DNA of 64,000 bases from Thunnus maccoyii. Taxonomy: Eukaryota > Chordata > Actinopteri > Scombriformes > Scombridae. Where the stretch lies: the NCBI RefSeq assembly GCF_910596095.1, contig NC_056550.1, forward strand, positions 4,588,001-4,652,000, given 5' to 3'. The notes below the pieces were generated by a model. The model saw only the letters and a list, made by a program, of their open reading frames with translations, was not told the DNA's origin and made no database searches. The position numbers were made by a program, and so were the translations under genes. Position 1 is the first letter of the stretch; each line of letters opens with the position of its first letter. Of the stretch, positions 34,774 through 46,699 are shown piece after piece.

Positions 34774-35600
34774 CTGTAGAGAGATAAAGAAACAGTGGTG
34801 GGAGCACTTGCATGTCTACAATATACTGCAGCCTCAATAAAACTTGAATTATGACACAGTTTAAGTCAGTGGACCATACTGTAGTAATTAGATACAACAA
34901 ATGCTGCAATAAAAGCCTCTGACATGTTTATTATTATTAGAATAATGGGTACCACTTTCTAATAAGGCATTCTTTATTATAAAGGGTTTATAAGTTGTAA
35001 GTAATTGCTTTATTAGTCAATACTATCACTTATAAAACTTAATGACAAACTCAAGGGTCATTAGTCTCTCACCCTCTGATAAGCCATAAAGTCAGTTATA
35101 ATTTAAAGATGCATCTCATGTTTATTTCCATTAACAATTAATGTAAAATTTTGTTTAATTGATAAATTGTTTGATCTATATATTGTCAGAACTGGATGAA
35201 AAACATAATTTCTTTAAGTGCAGGTTCACTCCAATTCCTGCACCTGGATATTTGAAAGAGTTTCAGGATAAAGTCGAAACTGTAATAGACAAAGTAGATT
35301 TATGAATACCTTTAATCCAGATGATGATGTGAATGATGAGATGAGGCCGGATCATGTTGAATGTTATCAACCAGCAGAAATGTCTGCTGATTTGTATGAA
35401 GAAGAAGTCAGAAGCTCAACTGGCAGGACTGAGGACTTCAACTCTGTCTCACTGTGTTTCCATCTTTCTGCCATTTCCTCTTCAGCTCCTCCCACTGTTT
35501 TGTTGAATGTATATAAGTGTGAGGTCATGTGGTTTGCTCCAGGTGGCCAGGGTGAGATACAGGTTTTTGTACGTGAATTTGGGGCTTTTCTATTGTGGTG

Positions 35601-36072
35601 CCTCTAGATGCTGCACAGAAATAAAGCCCACTGTCTTTGGGATGCCTCAGTTTGAGCAGATGAAGGAATGCCTCGCTCTCACCATTTCCACTTACATTGA
35701 AGCTACCCTGATAGGGTTTCTCAACAGTTTGAGTACTTGTATAACTTGTAAAACCGACTAGCTCTATAGAAGTGTCTGCTTGGGATTGATGATACCACAG
35801 AATAGTGTCATAGTCTTTGATGCGGTGTTTGCAGGTCAGTTTGACTTCATCGTTTATCTTATATAGCAGATAAGCTGGAGTCTGATGAACATCTTTACTT
35901 TGCTTTGGTGAAGCTCCTGTGGAAAGAAGCAGAAGATAATGAATGTTAATTCAGCTGAAGCCATATGATCAAATTTACAGTGTTGAAGCAAAAATGAAGA
36001 ACTTGATGTACCTTTGATCCAGAAGAGGGTGATAATAATTATAATTAAAGGACTGTTCATGATGTTCATCAT
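35601..36072 (-). CDS. trbv: TRB V gene
   Basis: Leader exon 36072-36012 (MMNIMNSPLIIIIITLFWIK, donor G|GTACAT) and V exon 35916-35601 (acceptor TTTCCACAG); the V exon lacks an internal start codon. Reads SKDVHQTPAYLL, VKLTCKHRIKDYD, TILWYHQSQAD, LVGFTSYTSTQTVEKPY, FNVSGNGES and DSGLYFCAASR: complete V with both cysteines. The 3' signal has a perfect nonamer (35562-35570) 23 bp from the heptamer position, but the heptamer is CACCACA, keeping only the essential CAC. Family member with the V genes at 34463 and 45392. A CCAAT box lies on the minus strand about 120 bp upstream of the leader. Confidence 0.9.
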
Positions 36073-36239
36073 CTCTGCTGAGTGACAAGAATCCTTTACC
36101 GTATGTGTCTGAAGCAGGAAAGAGAGGTGATTTGGTGCAAACAGCGTCATGAAAAAGAAAATGAAAAGGCATCACGTAGATGGGTCCCTGATTGGCTGTT
36201 ACAACAGCAGTGTGTTCCAAATGGCTGTTCAATTACATA

Positions 36240-37871
36240 TTACACAGCATGAGTTTTTGATCTCTCTCATGAGGCCCCTAGAAAGCTGGAGTCTTCATTA
36301 AAGTCTGTAATACAGAATTGTAGCTGGTGCTGGAGGCTGTATTCTTTGAGTTCTATTGCTAATCTGTGTAAAAATGTTGTGTTTGTGCTGAAGGTGCTAC
36401 TCGACACAAATCCAAAGGGTTTATCCCCCTGAAGCATGAATGTACTCAGAAGATTTCTGATCAAATCTGCCAATCAGAGAATATTTTGTAGTGTGCCAAT
36501 GTGACATTTTGGCCCCAGAGTGACACAAGAGAAAAGGCTACAATGGAAAGGATTCATCATTTTGAGAGCATGAGTATGCACAACAAATTCACAATCTGAT
36601 TTGATTTCTTCTGTGTAAGTGGAAATGGAAAGCCAATGGTGGCACTGGGAGAAAAGTCAAGGGGTCACCAAAATGTCAGGGAAATCTGACATTTTGTCAA
36701 TGTGTATTGTTATAGACTTTGACTACAGAATGTTGGTCAAAAGGACATTTTAAAACAAGCGAGATCAGTGGTTTCCAAACTTCCAAACTTGGAAAGAATT
36801 TCATAAAAAGTGAAAATACTAAAAAGAGCCCAGTTGAATATAATTGACATAACATTATCAAAGACATGTTTCTTTTTGATTGTTGTTGTTTCTCATTAGT
36901 TTCTGTGGTGCAAATAAAAAATGCCTGTTGAGTTTTTACACACAACATACACAAGGTTCTCCTGTTATATAGGCCTTTTTCACAGCAGACATTTTGATTT
37001 GTCATAGTAGGAAAAGCACAGGTGTAACCAATAACATGTCTCTGTTCTATTTAACTGTCCCAGTAAGTCATGACAGTATGACAGTGAGCCAGAATGCACA
37101 ATACCAGCACCCTGAAACTAAAGCAGCTAAATGGATTTCAGTCATTGTTAATGTTGTTATTTACACTTGTGCTTTTCCTGCAGCGACATGTCAAAATGTT
37201 TTCCAATGTGAAAGGCTTATTGACAGATATAGGCTTTCCTGTCTAAAGTCTTGTTATCCTGCACTTCACATTTTGTTTTACTTTGCTTTGCTTTAGTTAC
37301 CCAAAGGAAAATATTTCACATGTCATAGCAGGAAAAGCACAAATGGAACAAACAAGATTAATGACTCTATCTCAGCAGTTTCTCTGATGCAGTGCAGCAG
37401 TTAGTGTTATTATTAGTTACAGCTGTTTTTGGTAAGACAGCTGTGGAGTTTTTGAGATATCCTCAGGATATGACCGATGTTGCAGATATTGTAATTCACA
37501 TTACAAAATAACAATATTGAAAGTTCACTCTTCATCTTGGAAAGCGTTATTAACCTTGTTGTGAGATTGTTTTGCCAACTGAGACCTGCATTGCTTTTTC
37601 CAGCAAAAGCAGTGTAATGCATTACTGTTTGATTTTCAGTAAATTCATTATAGTAGGGCTGGTAAATATGGCAGATATCTGCAAAATCACATATAAATAA
37701 TCAAACTGAATTTCAAAGCAGTTTAGCATTACATGAGACCAAACTCTTCATATCCATGTATGTAAAACTGAAACTCCAATAACTATTTTGTTAGTTTTTA
37801 ACTACAACATTCTATCTAACAGCCCTATATTACAATTACTGGTCTTGCAAGCTCCGAGTAAAGTTCAGCAA

Positions 37872-37903
<32 letters not shown>

Positions 37904-38480
37904 CATTATTATTCGTAGTAGTAGTAGTAGTAGTAATAATAATAATAATTTATTATTCATTTAAACTATGGTAGTTTGATTGAGATCAAGATCTCTTTTT
38001 CAAAAGACATCTGTGTACAGGAATGAACATATACAGTATAGACATGGACAAACACACAGAAGTCATTACAAACACATAATTTACATACACAATGGCCATT
38101 AGTTCCACATTAAAGGAAACAATTATAAGTGTCATTCAAAGTGCTTAAGTATAATGTTTTAAAATCTTTAAAAGAAAGTAAAGATTTTAAGTTAAGGAGG
38201 ATGTGTAAGGAGCTCAGTATTTAAAACATTTTTTTTTTCAATCTCAGTTAAAACATCATGGATTATATCTGAAGAACCTCCCCAAAAACTCAATACGACA
38301 CACTCAGCTGTTGTTGCTGTATTCCCTCAAATCTCCAGTGATATTTGAAACGCTTCATATCACTCTTCATGATGAATCCTGCTACAATCCACATAATACA
38401 ACAGCATGAGCAGATGGTGAAAGGATATCAAACCAAATTACAACCACAGAAGCAGGTGCCTGTTGTTCCACGTCATGCAC
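36240..38480. other. Spacer between V genes; microsatellite and dispersed repeats
   Basis: 36960-37400 contains two related phrases (GTCATAGTAGGAAAAGCACA at 37002 and GTCATAGCAGGAAAAGCACA at 37322), a decayed dispersed repeat. 37875-37952 is a compound (ATT)n/(AGT)n/(AAT)n microsatellite. No V element recognised. Confidence 0.5.
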
Positions 38481-38546
38481 AAACCACCAATACTGAAAGA
38501 TAGTGTGTAGTTTTTGTAAACACCACAGAGACTTTGTGTCGGTGTG

Positions 38547-38976
38547 CATCACGAGCTGCACAGTAGTACACTGCACTGTCCTCAGATCCAGACAGCCGGA
38601 TCATTAGAGAAACATTTTTTGCATCGTTCCCACTCAGATCTCCACTGATATTGAAGTTCTGTTCATATGGCGGTTCCACTATGATATTATTATAATTGAC
38701 ATATCCAATGAGTTTCATAGCAGTCTGTCCTCGTGGCTGCTGGTACCAGAGCATCACTCTGTAGTTAGTGTCTTCGTGGGTGCAGATAAGGTGCACTGCG
38801 TTACCAGGGCTCCTGATGAGAACGGGGGGAGACTGATGGATCTCAATGCCCAGACAACCACCTGAATATAAACAGAGAGACGTTTTTTACATTGTGATGG
38901 ATGACAGAGTCAATGAAAGCCTTTTTCAACATAAATCATTACCTGTAATGCAACAGAAAAAGAGAAAACAAATCAT
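38547..38976 (-). CDS. trbv: TRB V gene
   Basis: Leader exon 38976-38943 (MICFLFFCCIT, donor G|GTAATG) and V exon 38861-38547 (acceptor TATATTCAG). Reads GIEIHQSPPVLIRSPGN, VHLICTHEDTN, VMLWYQQPRGQ, LIGYVNYNNI, FNISGDLSGND and EDSAVYYCAAR; all key residues are present. The 3' signal has heptamer CACACCG (5 of 7), a 22-bp spacer and nonamer ACAAAAACT (8 of 9). Probably functional. Confidence 0.93.
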
Positions 38977-40369
38977 TTTGACTTCCTCTTCCCTACAGAT
39001 CAAGATCACATCAAACAGTGTGACTCAAAACCCTCAGATACACTAGATAGAACTCAGTTTTAGATATTAGCTTATTATACTGCCATGTGGAGTCAACTGG
39101 TGCCTCTGCTGAGCTGCCTGAGGTCTGAGGAGAAAAGGGGTGTGACATACTCGACAGGGCCAGAGCTGAACTTCACCTCTCCACATCCAAACCACCAGCA
39201 TTGGCCCCTGGCTGTAATAGAAATGTAGCTTCTCTTGTGTAAAATACTCACCTATGAGATAGGATTTTAAATATTTTTGTTTGTTTGTCTTTTTTATATT
39301 AGTTAGGAAGAAGAAGAAGAAGAAGAAAAGCTTTTTTTTGCTGTGGACAGCGCCGCCATGTGGCTGTTTATATAGCACTTTATACTTCAGCACAATTCTT
39401 ACACCTGCTTTTGGACGCAGAAGCAAATCAATATATGAATAAATGAATGAATAAGAAAAATATCATGTCGAATGAAAGTCCAGTATTTTTGCCTGTAGAA
39501 ATTGTAAACATCTGTTGTCACCACTTCATCTCTCCATCACTTATCTAATCTTTGAATTTGGTACATAACATATTTGGATGACCCCGAAAAAAGCTATTCA
39601 TTCATTCTTTTAAGCTGAAACAAATTAGAAGTCCTAAAAGTGCTCAGGAAAAAATAAAAAAGGAAATTCATATATCTACAATTCCATGACAACCGGGCAA
39701 CTCCATCTCCTGAGGGGGAGTGTGTGATACGATTTAAAGCTCCAGAACAGCTATTGAACTGGCCTTATGATGACACTGTTTTGTCATCTATTCATTTGTT
39801 TCTTGCAACAACATTTCTTGACTTCACCACAAAAGTCTTGTAGGTATGCATAGTCAATTTGACATAAACCACAATAACAACCACATTTTGAAGCCACTTG
39901 CACATCAACCCATAGGAATCCTTCAGATTTGATGTTATTTTGCCCACAGGTGGCACTGAAGTTACATGAGGTTTTATCATTGGTAAATGAAATCTTAAGG
40001 ATAAAACTACCTGCAGTACAGAGCAGAAAAACAATGCAGAGGATGAGAGGTGAAATTATTTTTGAGCCACTCAACACACAGATTTCTGTCACAGTGAGAC
40101 AGCAGCTGATGGAAATGTCTCATAATACAGTCTATATTCTCTCCTGTCATGTCGGTGTCATCAGACTGGTCAGCACTTTTCAGTTAAATGTTGTCCTCTC
40201 AGATTATAATTATACTGTACTTGGTGTCTGAAATCGACATTCTAAATGAATTAACATGAGGTGATTTTGCTGTTGATTGCATTATAAAATATCAGCCACA
40301 GAGCAGGTGCTTAAAGGCAGTTTATGTCATGTTTTATTCAAAACTACCAATGATAAAGAACTGTGTAGA

Positions 40370-40450
40370 GTAGGGGCTTTGTATATGAGCTGCACAGTAA
40401 GACTGTCTTATCCTCACTCTGACATCAAGACATCTTTAAAATTCACATGA
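40370..40450 (-). pseudogene. Possible V 3'-end relic
   Basis: The minus strand has AGACAGTCTTACTGTGCAGCTC, like the end of framework 3 (DSAVYYCAA), in a context that otherwise lacks V sequence and a clear recombination signal. A leader-like peptide with donor (SPLILCIVFLLCTAG|GTAG) lies separately at about 40060-40010. Weak evidence for decayed V genes. Confidence 0.3.
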
Positions 40451-41206
40451 TGACATCTGAGACTGAATCTCAAAAATGTCACTAAAAGCAGTAAACATTT
40501 TGAAGTCATGTGGGAGTGTCAGAAGGAAATGAACACAAATAAAAACAAACTTTTTTACTAAATTATCTCAATTAATCCCTAAACTCTACCTTAAAAAAAT
40601 AAAAGTGTAAATCTAAACTGAGTCTAGATAAAGGCAGTGTGACAGTTAATGGGCCAGATGGGAATGGATAACAGAAAAACAACAGGAGGTCTAAACAATG
40701 CAACAATACAAGGCAAAATTGGACCATATTATATAATTTTATTTAAAAAACGGGAGCTTGTATATATAATGGGAGGATGCCCAGATGAAAATAAAGTTTA
40801 AGTGTCTATGAATTCTGATGTTTGTACCAGTGTGTGTGTGCATGATGTCTGATGTCTGATTTGACTGAGTTCAGAGTATGAGAAAAACTGCTGTGACATC
40901 TGTGACCATTTGTGTCAATCAGGTCAATATAGTTTTGGATAGTGTTCATATTCTAATTTCATAAAGAACAATATACATTAAGAGTGGCTGTAACCTCCTG
41001 GCTAAAATGTAGCAGAGGCCTCCTCTCAAATGGACACCAGCTACATTGTGTTTCATGCTACCACACTGTTGAGTTGAGTTTGTTGAGTTTTAACTCCACC
41101 TACAGGGAATCTGAAAATCATGATATGGATCCAAATACACACAGTGATACCAAAACTAATGGCAAGCAGTTTTTGCTCCAGTGCACAGATTTCTTACATC
41201 ACTGTA

Positions 41207-41325
41207 TTGGCTGATGATGCAAAAGTACACACCACTGTCCTCCAGTGTCAGGTCAGTCCCCCTCAGGTTTGGACACATAACCTCAGCTGGTTTCAGGGTG
41301 TTGGGTGACAAACTGGCTGTGAACT
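41207..41325 (-). pseudogene. Truncated TRB V: framework 3 with recombination signal only
   Basis: Only the 3' part of a V exon remains. It reads FTASLSPNTLKPAEV, then TDLTLEDSGVYFCIISQ. It is followed by heptamer TACAGTG (6 of 7; plus strand 41200-41206), a 23-bp spacer and nonamer GCAAAAACT (7 of 9). No leader, first cysteine or tryptophan region is present upstream. It cannot encode a V domain but may still be cut by RAG. Confidence 0.75.
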
Positions 41326-41722
41326 GTGAGAAGAAGAAAAAAAAAAAAACAGCTTGAAAAATTTAACTGACATGATCAATTTGCACATAAGAAAATGAGT
41401 CTACATCTATTATACCTTGACACAATAGAGATGTGAATGTAAATATAATGAAAAACTGAGCAATCATGATTATCCTTTCAAAAGAAGTTACCATGCAGCC
41501 ACAATAGACAGTGAATGTGTGGCTACAGGTTATAAAGGGAGATGGGAGGTTACAGTAAGTACTGTTTTTTCCACAGAGGGAACCTCCCACTTTATCCTCT
41601 AGATGAGAGGGAAAAAAACTTTGTTTAAAATAGTGCAAAGGGGTGTGAACTGCATTATCGACATGATGAAACGTGTGACATTGAGGTTTTTGTGCTGTGA
41701 AGCAGCGATAGATAGCACTGTG

Positions 41723-42186
41723 TAAACTAGCAACACAGAAGTACACTGCACTGCCGATGGGGCTGAGTTGCTCAGTTCTTAATGTGCTGATTTCGTTTGT
41801 ATCTGCGCTCCCATTCATCTTCACAGACACTCCGGCCTCAGGAAATGCCGCGCTTGCTAACATGTATCCCAGCAGTTGTAACTGTCCAGTCTTTGATCGC
41901 TTGTACCAGAGGATCTGATTGTAGTTGGGGATACTGTGGACACATCTGAGTTCTGCTGTCTCTCCTGGACTTTTGTACACCTCAGCTGGAGTCTGGTGGA
42001 CTTGACTGAATGAGGCACCTGAGAAAAAGACACTAATAAACACCAGCAAATATTCAACAGACAACATTCAGAATTATCACCAGCCACATACTTTGAGAAC
42101 TGAATCAAAAATATCCATCCTTGCTTCATGACTTTACCTGAAACCAGAACAGTCTTAAAAAATATGTTTAGGATTAAGATGATCAT
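41723..42186 (-). CDS. trbv: TRB V gene
   Basis: Leader exon 42186-42138 (MIILILNIFFKTVLVS, donor G|GTAAAG) and V exon 42018-41723 (acceptor TTTTTCTCAG). Reads ASFSQVHQTPAEVYKSPGE, AELRCVHSIPNYN, QILWYKRSKTG, LLGYMLASAAFPEAG and GSAVYFCVAS: complete. The 3' signal is perfect in both motifs (CACAGTG at 41716-41722, ACAAAAACC at 41685-41693) with a 22-bp spacer. Probably functional. Confidence 0.93.
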
Positions 42187-42414
42187 GTTGTCTAGATGAA
42201 GTATTTAGTTTTTCTGCAGAATGTAAAAACAGCCTTATTGCTGCTTTGAACCGTTGTTTTCCCCAGCAGATCTGCAGTTAAACTGTTCACCCACATCCTT
42301 CCACAGAAAGACACAGAAAGTCTTAAAGTGGGTGGTGCCATCATTCCTCAACTCACCGACCACTTCATCACCAGGTCAACATACATGTAATGATATACTG
42401 CCACCCTCTGAGCA

Positions 42415-43260
42415 GAAGTGGTGGGATAAAGTAAGTGTTTTGCAAGTCACAAGTAGGTCTCAAGTCGTGGATATGAAGTCCTGAGTGAAGTCCAAATCAA
42501 GACCAATAATTCCCAAGTCCTCAACTTTGTGTTTTGAGTCTTAAACAAGTAATTTAAAGTCCAGCTGAAAATACATTTAGTCATCTCTTTTTGCAGTCAA
42601 AAATAATGGCAACATGTTTTAAGAAATATATTGTAAATATTTTTTTATTATTACAAGGAAAGAAAAAAGTCAAAAAATCAGAAATGCTCCTTTTTGTCAC
42701 AGACAGCTGGAGGAGCGTGTTGGTGTCTGTGTTTGATTGACAGCAGCTAGTAGATAAAATCAGTTTAATTTCAGTTGGACTTTAACCAGAAAAAGTTGGA
42801 TTTACATAAATAATGGAAACTTTTGAAGAAATGTGTATTTATAAACTGTATGTATAACTTCAAAATAAACATCATTACATTTGAAAGTAATGTTGTAATG
42901 ATTTTATCTAGAATATGTACAGTGTTACTGTTTGCTTCCTAGACTCTGACCTAGTCACTCTTCACAGGGAAGCACCAGGCTCATCACAGCAGGGAATGGT
43001 GAGAGACAATATTAAGTTTCACCTTAGGGGAACGTAGAGTTAGAGACTCCAGGTGGATGTTGTTTGACGATCTGACACAAGTAGTATGAAGCATATCTGC
43101 CCATTGCTTAACACTCTAGGGCATGATATCTCAAAAGCTACTACATATGTGGATATTCATGCTCCCCAGAGGATGAATCTGTATCTTTTAGTGACTTTTT
43201 CTTTTTCTTTTTCTTTAGACCACCACCTTTAGGTCAAAATAAACACATGTACATCAAAAA
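42415..43260. repeat. Decayed dispersed repeats
   Basis: 42430-42560 repeats the word AAGTC many times (CAAGTCACAAGTAGGTCTCAAGTC). 43090-43250 shares ATTCATGCTCCCCAGAGGAT and AGGTCAAAAT with the dispersed family at 46085-46690. No gene seen from 42190 to 44640. Confidence 0.45.
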
Positions 43261-44688
43261 TATAAATATCTAACCGGCAGATTGCGATAGACTTTACTGA
43301 TCATATTTGTGGTCTCCAGAGGATTAACCTTTTCTATTCTGGACGTTACATGAGCCTTTCCTCCAGCTCTACAAGAAGACAACCTTACTCACAATCTAAA
43401 TTTAATCTAGATTTACTGAGTATACTCATATTTTCAAGGGAAGTGAGCCCTCTTCATTTTAGGGTTAGTTTAGTTTTTCCACTTTTATATTATAAAGTGC
43501 ATTGTACATTGCAACAACTTGGGGTGACTAATGGGACTTTGGATTTTTTATCTTGTTGAAATGTGAGTCAATACTTGTAATATGAATTTAGCTGGTTAAC
43601 AGGTAGGTTCTCTTTTAATTTCTTTATCAAAGAACTACTTTGAAAGCTTGTGAAAATTGATCATTTTTAAAATACATTCTGTGAATGTTCATAAAATCGT
43701 CACTGAAAATTGAACTAATTAAACTTAATTTAGTAATTCAGTATTTAGCTCATGGTTAGCTGAGCATTAACTGTTTCAAGAGAGCCCTTGGCATATGTTT
43801 ATTACTTTGACTGATTGGACAGTGTTTGTACAGCTGTGTACTGTAGACAGAGAACTTCAGGAGGAACAAAAACACACATATCCTCATCACCAAGCTTCCA
43901 AAGATACGAATTTCACTTCATGTGTCATAGTTTGATAAAGTCTGATAACACACACCTACCCACAGCAGCAACCAAAGTGAAAAAACAAAAGCAAAAAACA
44001 AAACACAGGCCATGTCACCTCCACACTTTCAAGCACCTGAATTTATCTGCATCTCACTTCTGCTGTGTTTTATATTCATTTGTTTGGAGGTCAGAGGTCA
44101 ATTCAAACAAGCACCTCCTTTCTGAGGTGCAGTGAGCTACATGTTATTTTCAAGCTTGTTCAAAATACCTCTCTGGAGAAAATGTATGGGCTGTAATTTG
44201 GATTATAGGATTCTTTTTTTTTTTTTACTCTTTTCTCTGTTTACCCACCTCCACCCCATCATTGGGAATATTTAAAAATCCTTTATTACAATTAGTATAT
44301 CAAAAACAAAAACTACTAAGCCTCCACCAAAGTACATCTACCTATGTCAATTAGTTAGTTTAACAGCTCTGCTTGTGCAAGTTTTTTCCAATCTAACTGT
44401 GTATGTTTTCTATAATTGGTTTAAAGCTGTAAGTTATTCTACAGTTTTTCAATCAGCATTTCAAATTTAACAGATTGATAAATTGTGATTTCTGCAAGAC
44501 TGACATTGGCTTTAGTCTACAGACATCTTGATTTCACTACATATGCTGTATTTATTTTAAGTAATAGTTTGATTTTAAATATCATTGAAATCATATATAT
44601 ATACTAATACATATAGCAGATATGTCAAACTATCAGTGGAGAGAAAGAAAGTTTTTTGTTAAACACAGAGGGTTTATGCAACAGTGTG

Positions 44689-45130
44689 CATAACTGGCAG
44701 CACAGTAATACACCACGCTGTCCTCAGCTCTGCTCAGTGTTCTTCTTCTTCTTCTTCTTCTCCCATCTCCGCTCACAATATAGAACTCTTTGAATGGATC
44801 CTCTACAGTCCCAGAGTCGTAACATGCTAAGCAATGAGAGTCATTTCACTGCTTCTAACAGACTGTTTGTACCACTGGATCATATAAAAATCACTATTGG
44901 AGTGATTGCAGTTAATCACGATTGTTTCCCCAGGGCCTATGATCATGGCACCAGGACTCTGATGAACTTCTTTTGTTGAGAGCCCTGCAGAAACAGTGTA
45001 AACATACAGTTGTAGCAAAGATGAAAAAAATCTCAAATATTTAGGATTTACATGATGCATGAATTCATGTAACATTACCTACTACACAGAGTGGCAGAGC
45101 AGCTAACTGTATAAGCAGTCTGATTGTCAT
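44689..45130 (-). pseudogene. TRB V pseudogene with frameshift and AGA-repeat expansion
   Basis: Leader exon 45130-45079 (MTIRLLIQLAALPLCVV, donor G|GTAATG) and V exon 44984-44689 (acceptor TTTCTGCAG). The first half is normal: STKEVHQSPGAMIIGPGE, VINCNHSNSD, IQWYKQSVRSSEMTLIA. A TAG at 44827-44829 and a frame change follow; the other frame then gives YDSGTVEDPF, YIVSGDG, a run of seven arginine codons (TTC repeats on the plus strand, 44740-44760), and EDSVVYYCAAS. The 3' signal is fair: CACACTG, 22-bp spacer, ACAAAAAAC (8 of 9). Confidence 0.9.
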
Positions 45131-45391
45131 CTTTGTGCAGGTAAAAATAAAAGAATCATGAAGAGTGCAAACTGAACAAAGCTGTGTATATGGAAGAAAG
45201 TATGGGTTGATATTGTAGGATGTCCCAGCTTTGATCAGTAGGTATGAACAGTAATTCTCAGTGTTGGTTAAAACAGGAAGAGGCATATGAGTGACAGTTT
45301 ACTGTGGTGAGATACTGTACAAATGTGTTCTTTTTCTTCAGAGGGAATTCATGGGTTTTTGTAGAGCAGAGAAGATGATTGAGTCACTGTG

Positions 45392-45845
45392 CGTACTAGC
45401 AGCACAGTAATACATGCCACTGTCCTCTGGATCTCTGAGTTTTAGAACATGAAGTTCAGCTTTCTTTGAGCCATCTCCAGTAACTTTGAAAGTATTATTA
45501 CCAAATGATTTTTCAATGATGTGACTACCGTAGAAAGCATACCCGATCAATTTAAGCTCAGAGTCACCCAGAGACTGCTGGTACCACAATACTGTATCGT
45601 ATGAGCTGATAAAATGGCTGCAGTTCATTGTTGCAGAATCATGAAGATGTCCCAGGATCGCTGCTGGAACCTGATGGACCTCCTTACTCAGTGAATGACC
45701 TGCATTTAAAGAGAAAAAACTGTAAGAAAAACAGTGATCATTTGGAAAAATTAAACTGATATTAAAGGTTAGTCAAAGGTTTTGAGTTCAACCAACAGGA
45801 GAGCCAGAGAATCAGGATAGTGATCCCTTTGAGGTTTTTGATCAT
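45392..45845 (-). CDS. trbv: TRB V gene, 5'-most in the cluster
   Basis: V exon 45699-45392 (acceptor TTTAAATGCAG). Reads SLSKEVHQVPAAIL, TMNCSHFISSYD, TVLWYQQSLGD, LIGYAFYGSHIIEKSF, FKVTGDGSKKAE and EDSGMYYCAAS, with both cysteines and tryptophan. The 3' signal is perfect in both motifs (CACAGTG at 45385-45391, ACAAAAACC at 45354-45362) with a 22-bp spacer. The leader starts at 45845 (MIKNLKGITILILWLS) but has no strong donor: the frame-compatible site is GTTGGT near 45794. The V is intact; splicing of the leader is uncertain. Confidence 0.88.
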
Positions 45846-46084
45846 GATGATTTAATCTTCCTCTCTGACTCTGTCACTGCACTGACAGAGTAAACTGAAA
45901 CCGTAATGAACTTAGTGAACTTAATGAACTTAAAGGGGAGGAGACAGAAATTGAGTAAACAGAGTTTTGGCTCTTCCTACAGTGCTTCTCTTTTCTAGTA
46001 TTATCTGTGAATGTCAGTTGACACAAATTACAGGAAGTAATTTTTAGCCACACTGGCTAACATGGCTCCAGGGATGGCAACGTC

Positions 46085-46690
46085 TGACCCCAGCGGATGA
46101 AACCTTTGTCTTTGGTGATCCCCTGAATTTTCATTTACATGTACAGTAGCACCACTAGCAGGTCAAGGTTTTCACTTATCCTGTGAAATATCTTAAAATC
46201 TACTACATGAATTGGCACATAATTTTGTGTAGACATTCATCCTCCCCAGAGGATATATCCTAATGACTTTTGTGTTTTTTGAGTGCAATGTCTTGGGAAC
46301 AATTGGATGGATTGCCACAAAATTTGGTGCAGACATTCATGTCTCACTCAAGTTGAACTGTAATGCCTTTGGTCATCCCTTACCTTCTCATCTAGCGCCA
46401 TCATCAGGTCAAAATTCAAATGTCCAAATCTTTAGTTAATGACCAAATATATTCCCATCAGCCTCAGTTATACTTTGTGTTTAGTGTGAATAAGCAAATG
46501 TTAGTATGCTAATACGCTTAATTTAGGTGGTGAACATGGGAAATTATAGAGTATACTGTACTTAAATTCTAAACATTGTCACTGTGAGTATGTTGCCATG
46601 CTGACTTTAGCTCTTCACTAAAGTACAACCTCACAGAGCCACTAGAAAGACTGTAGCCTGTAGAAGTGTTTCTCCCTGTGGTATCTCACT
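46085..46690 (+). repeat. Interspersed repeat, forward copy of the family at 27195-27935
   Basis: Phrases include ACAAAATTTGGTGCAGACAT, CATCTAGCGCCATCATCAGG, ATTCCCATCAGCCTCAG, GTGTTTAGTGTGAATAAGCAAATG and TACAACCTCACAGAGCC. They match in order the flanks of the minisatellite copy and a fragment at 43090. It separates the first V gene from the collagen gene. Confidence 0.65.
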
Positions 46691-46699
46691 GGACTGATA

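Noticed and set aside
39784..40092. A complete V gene from the leader-like peptide at 40060
   Set aside because: No V domain (no cysteine-tryptophan-cysteine pattern) or recombination signal follows it; at most a decayed leader.
20824..45845. T-cell receptor alpha/delta locus
   Set aside because: The constant exon has the beta-type block YYRITSRLRV, J segments are short with FGXGTKLTVL, and a D-beta-like segment with 12/23 signals is present.
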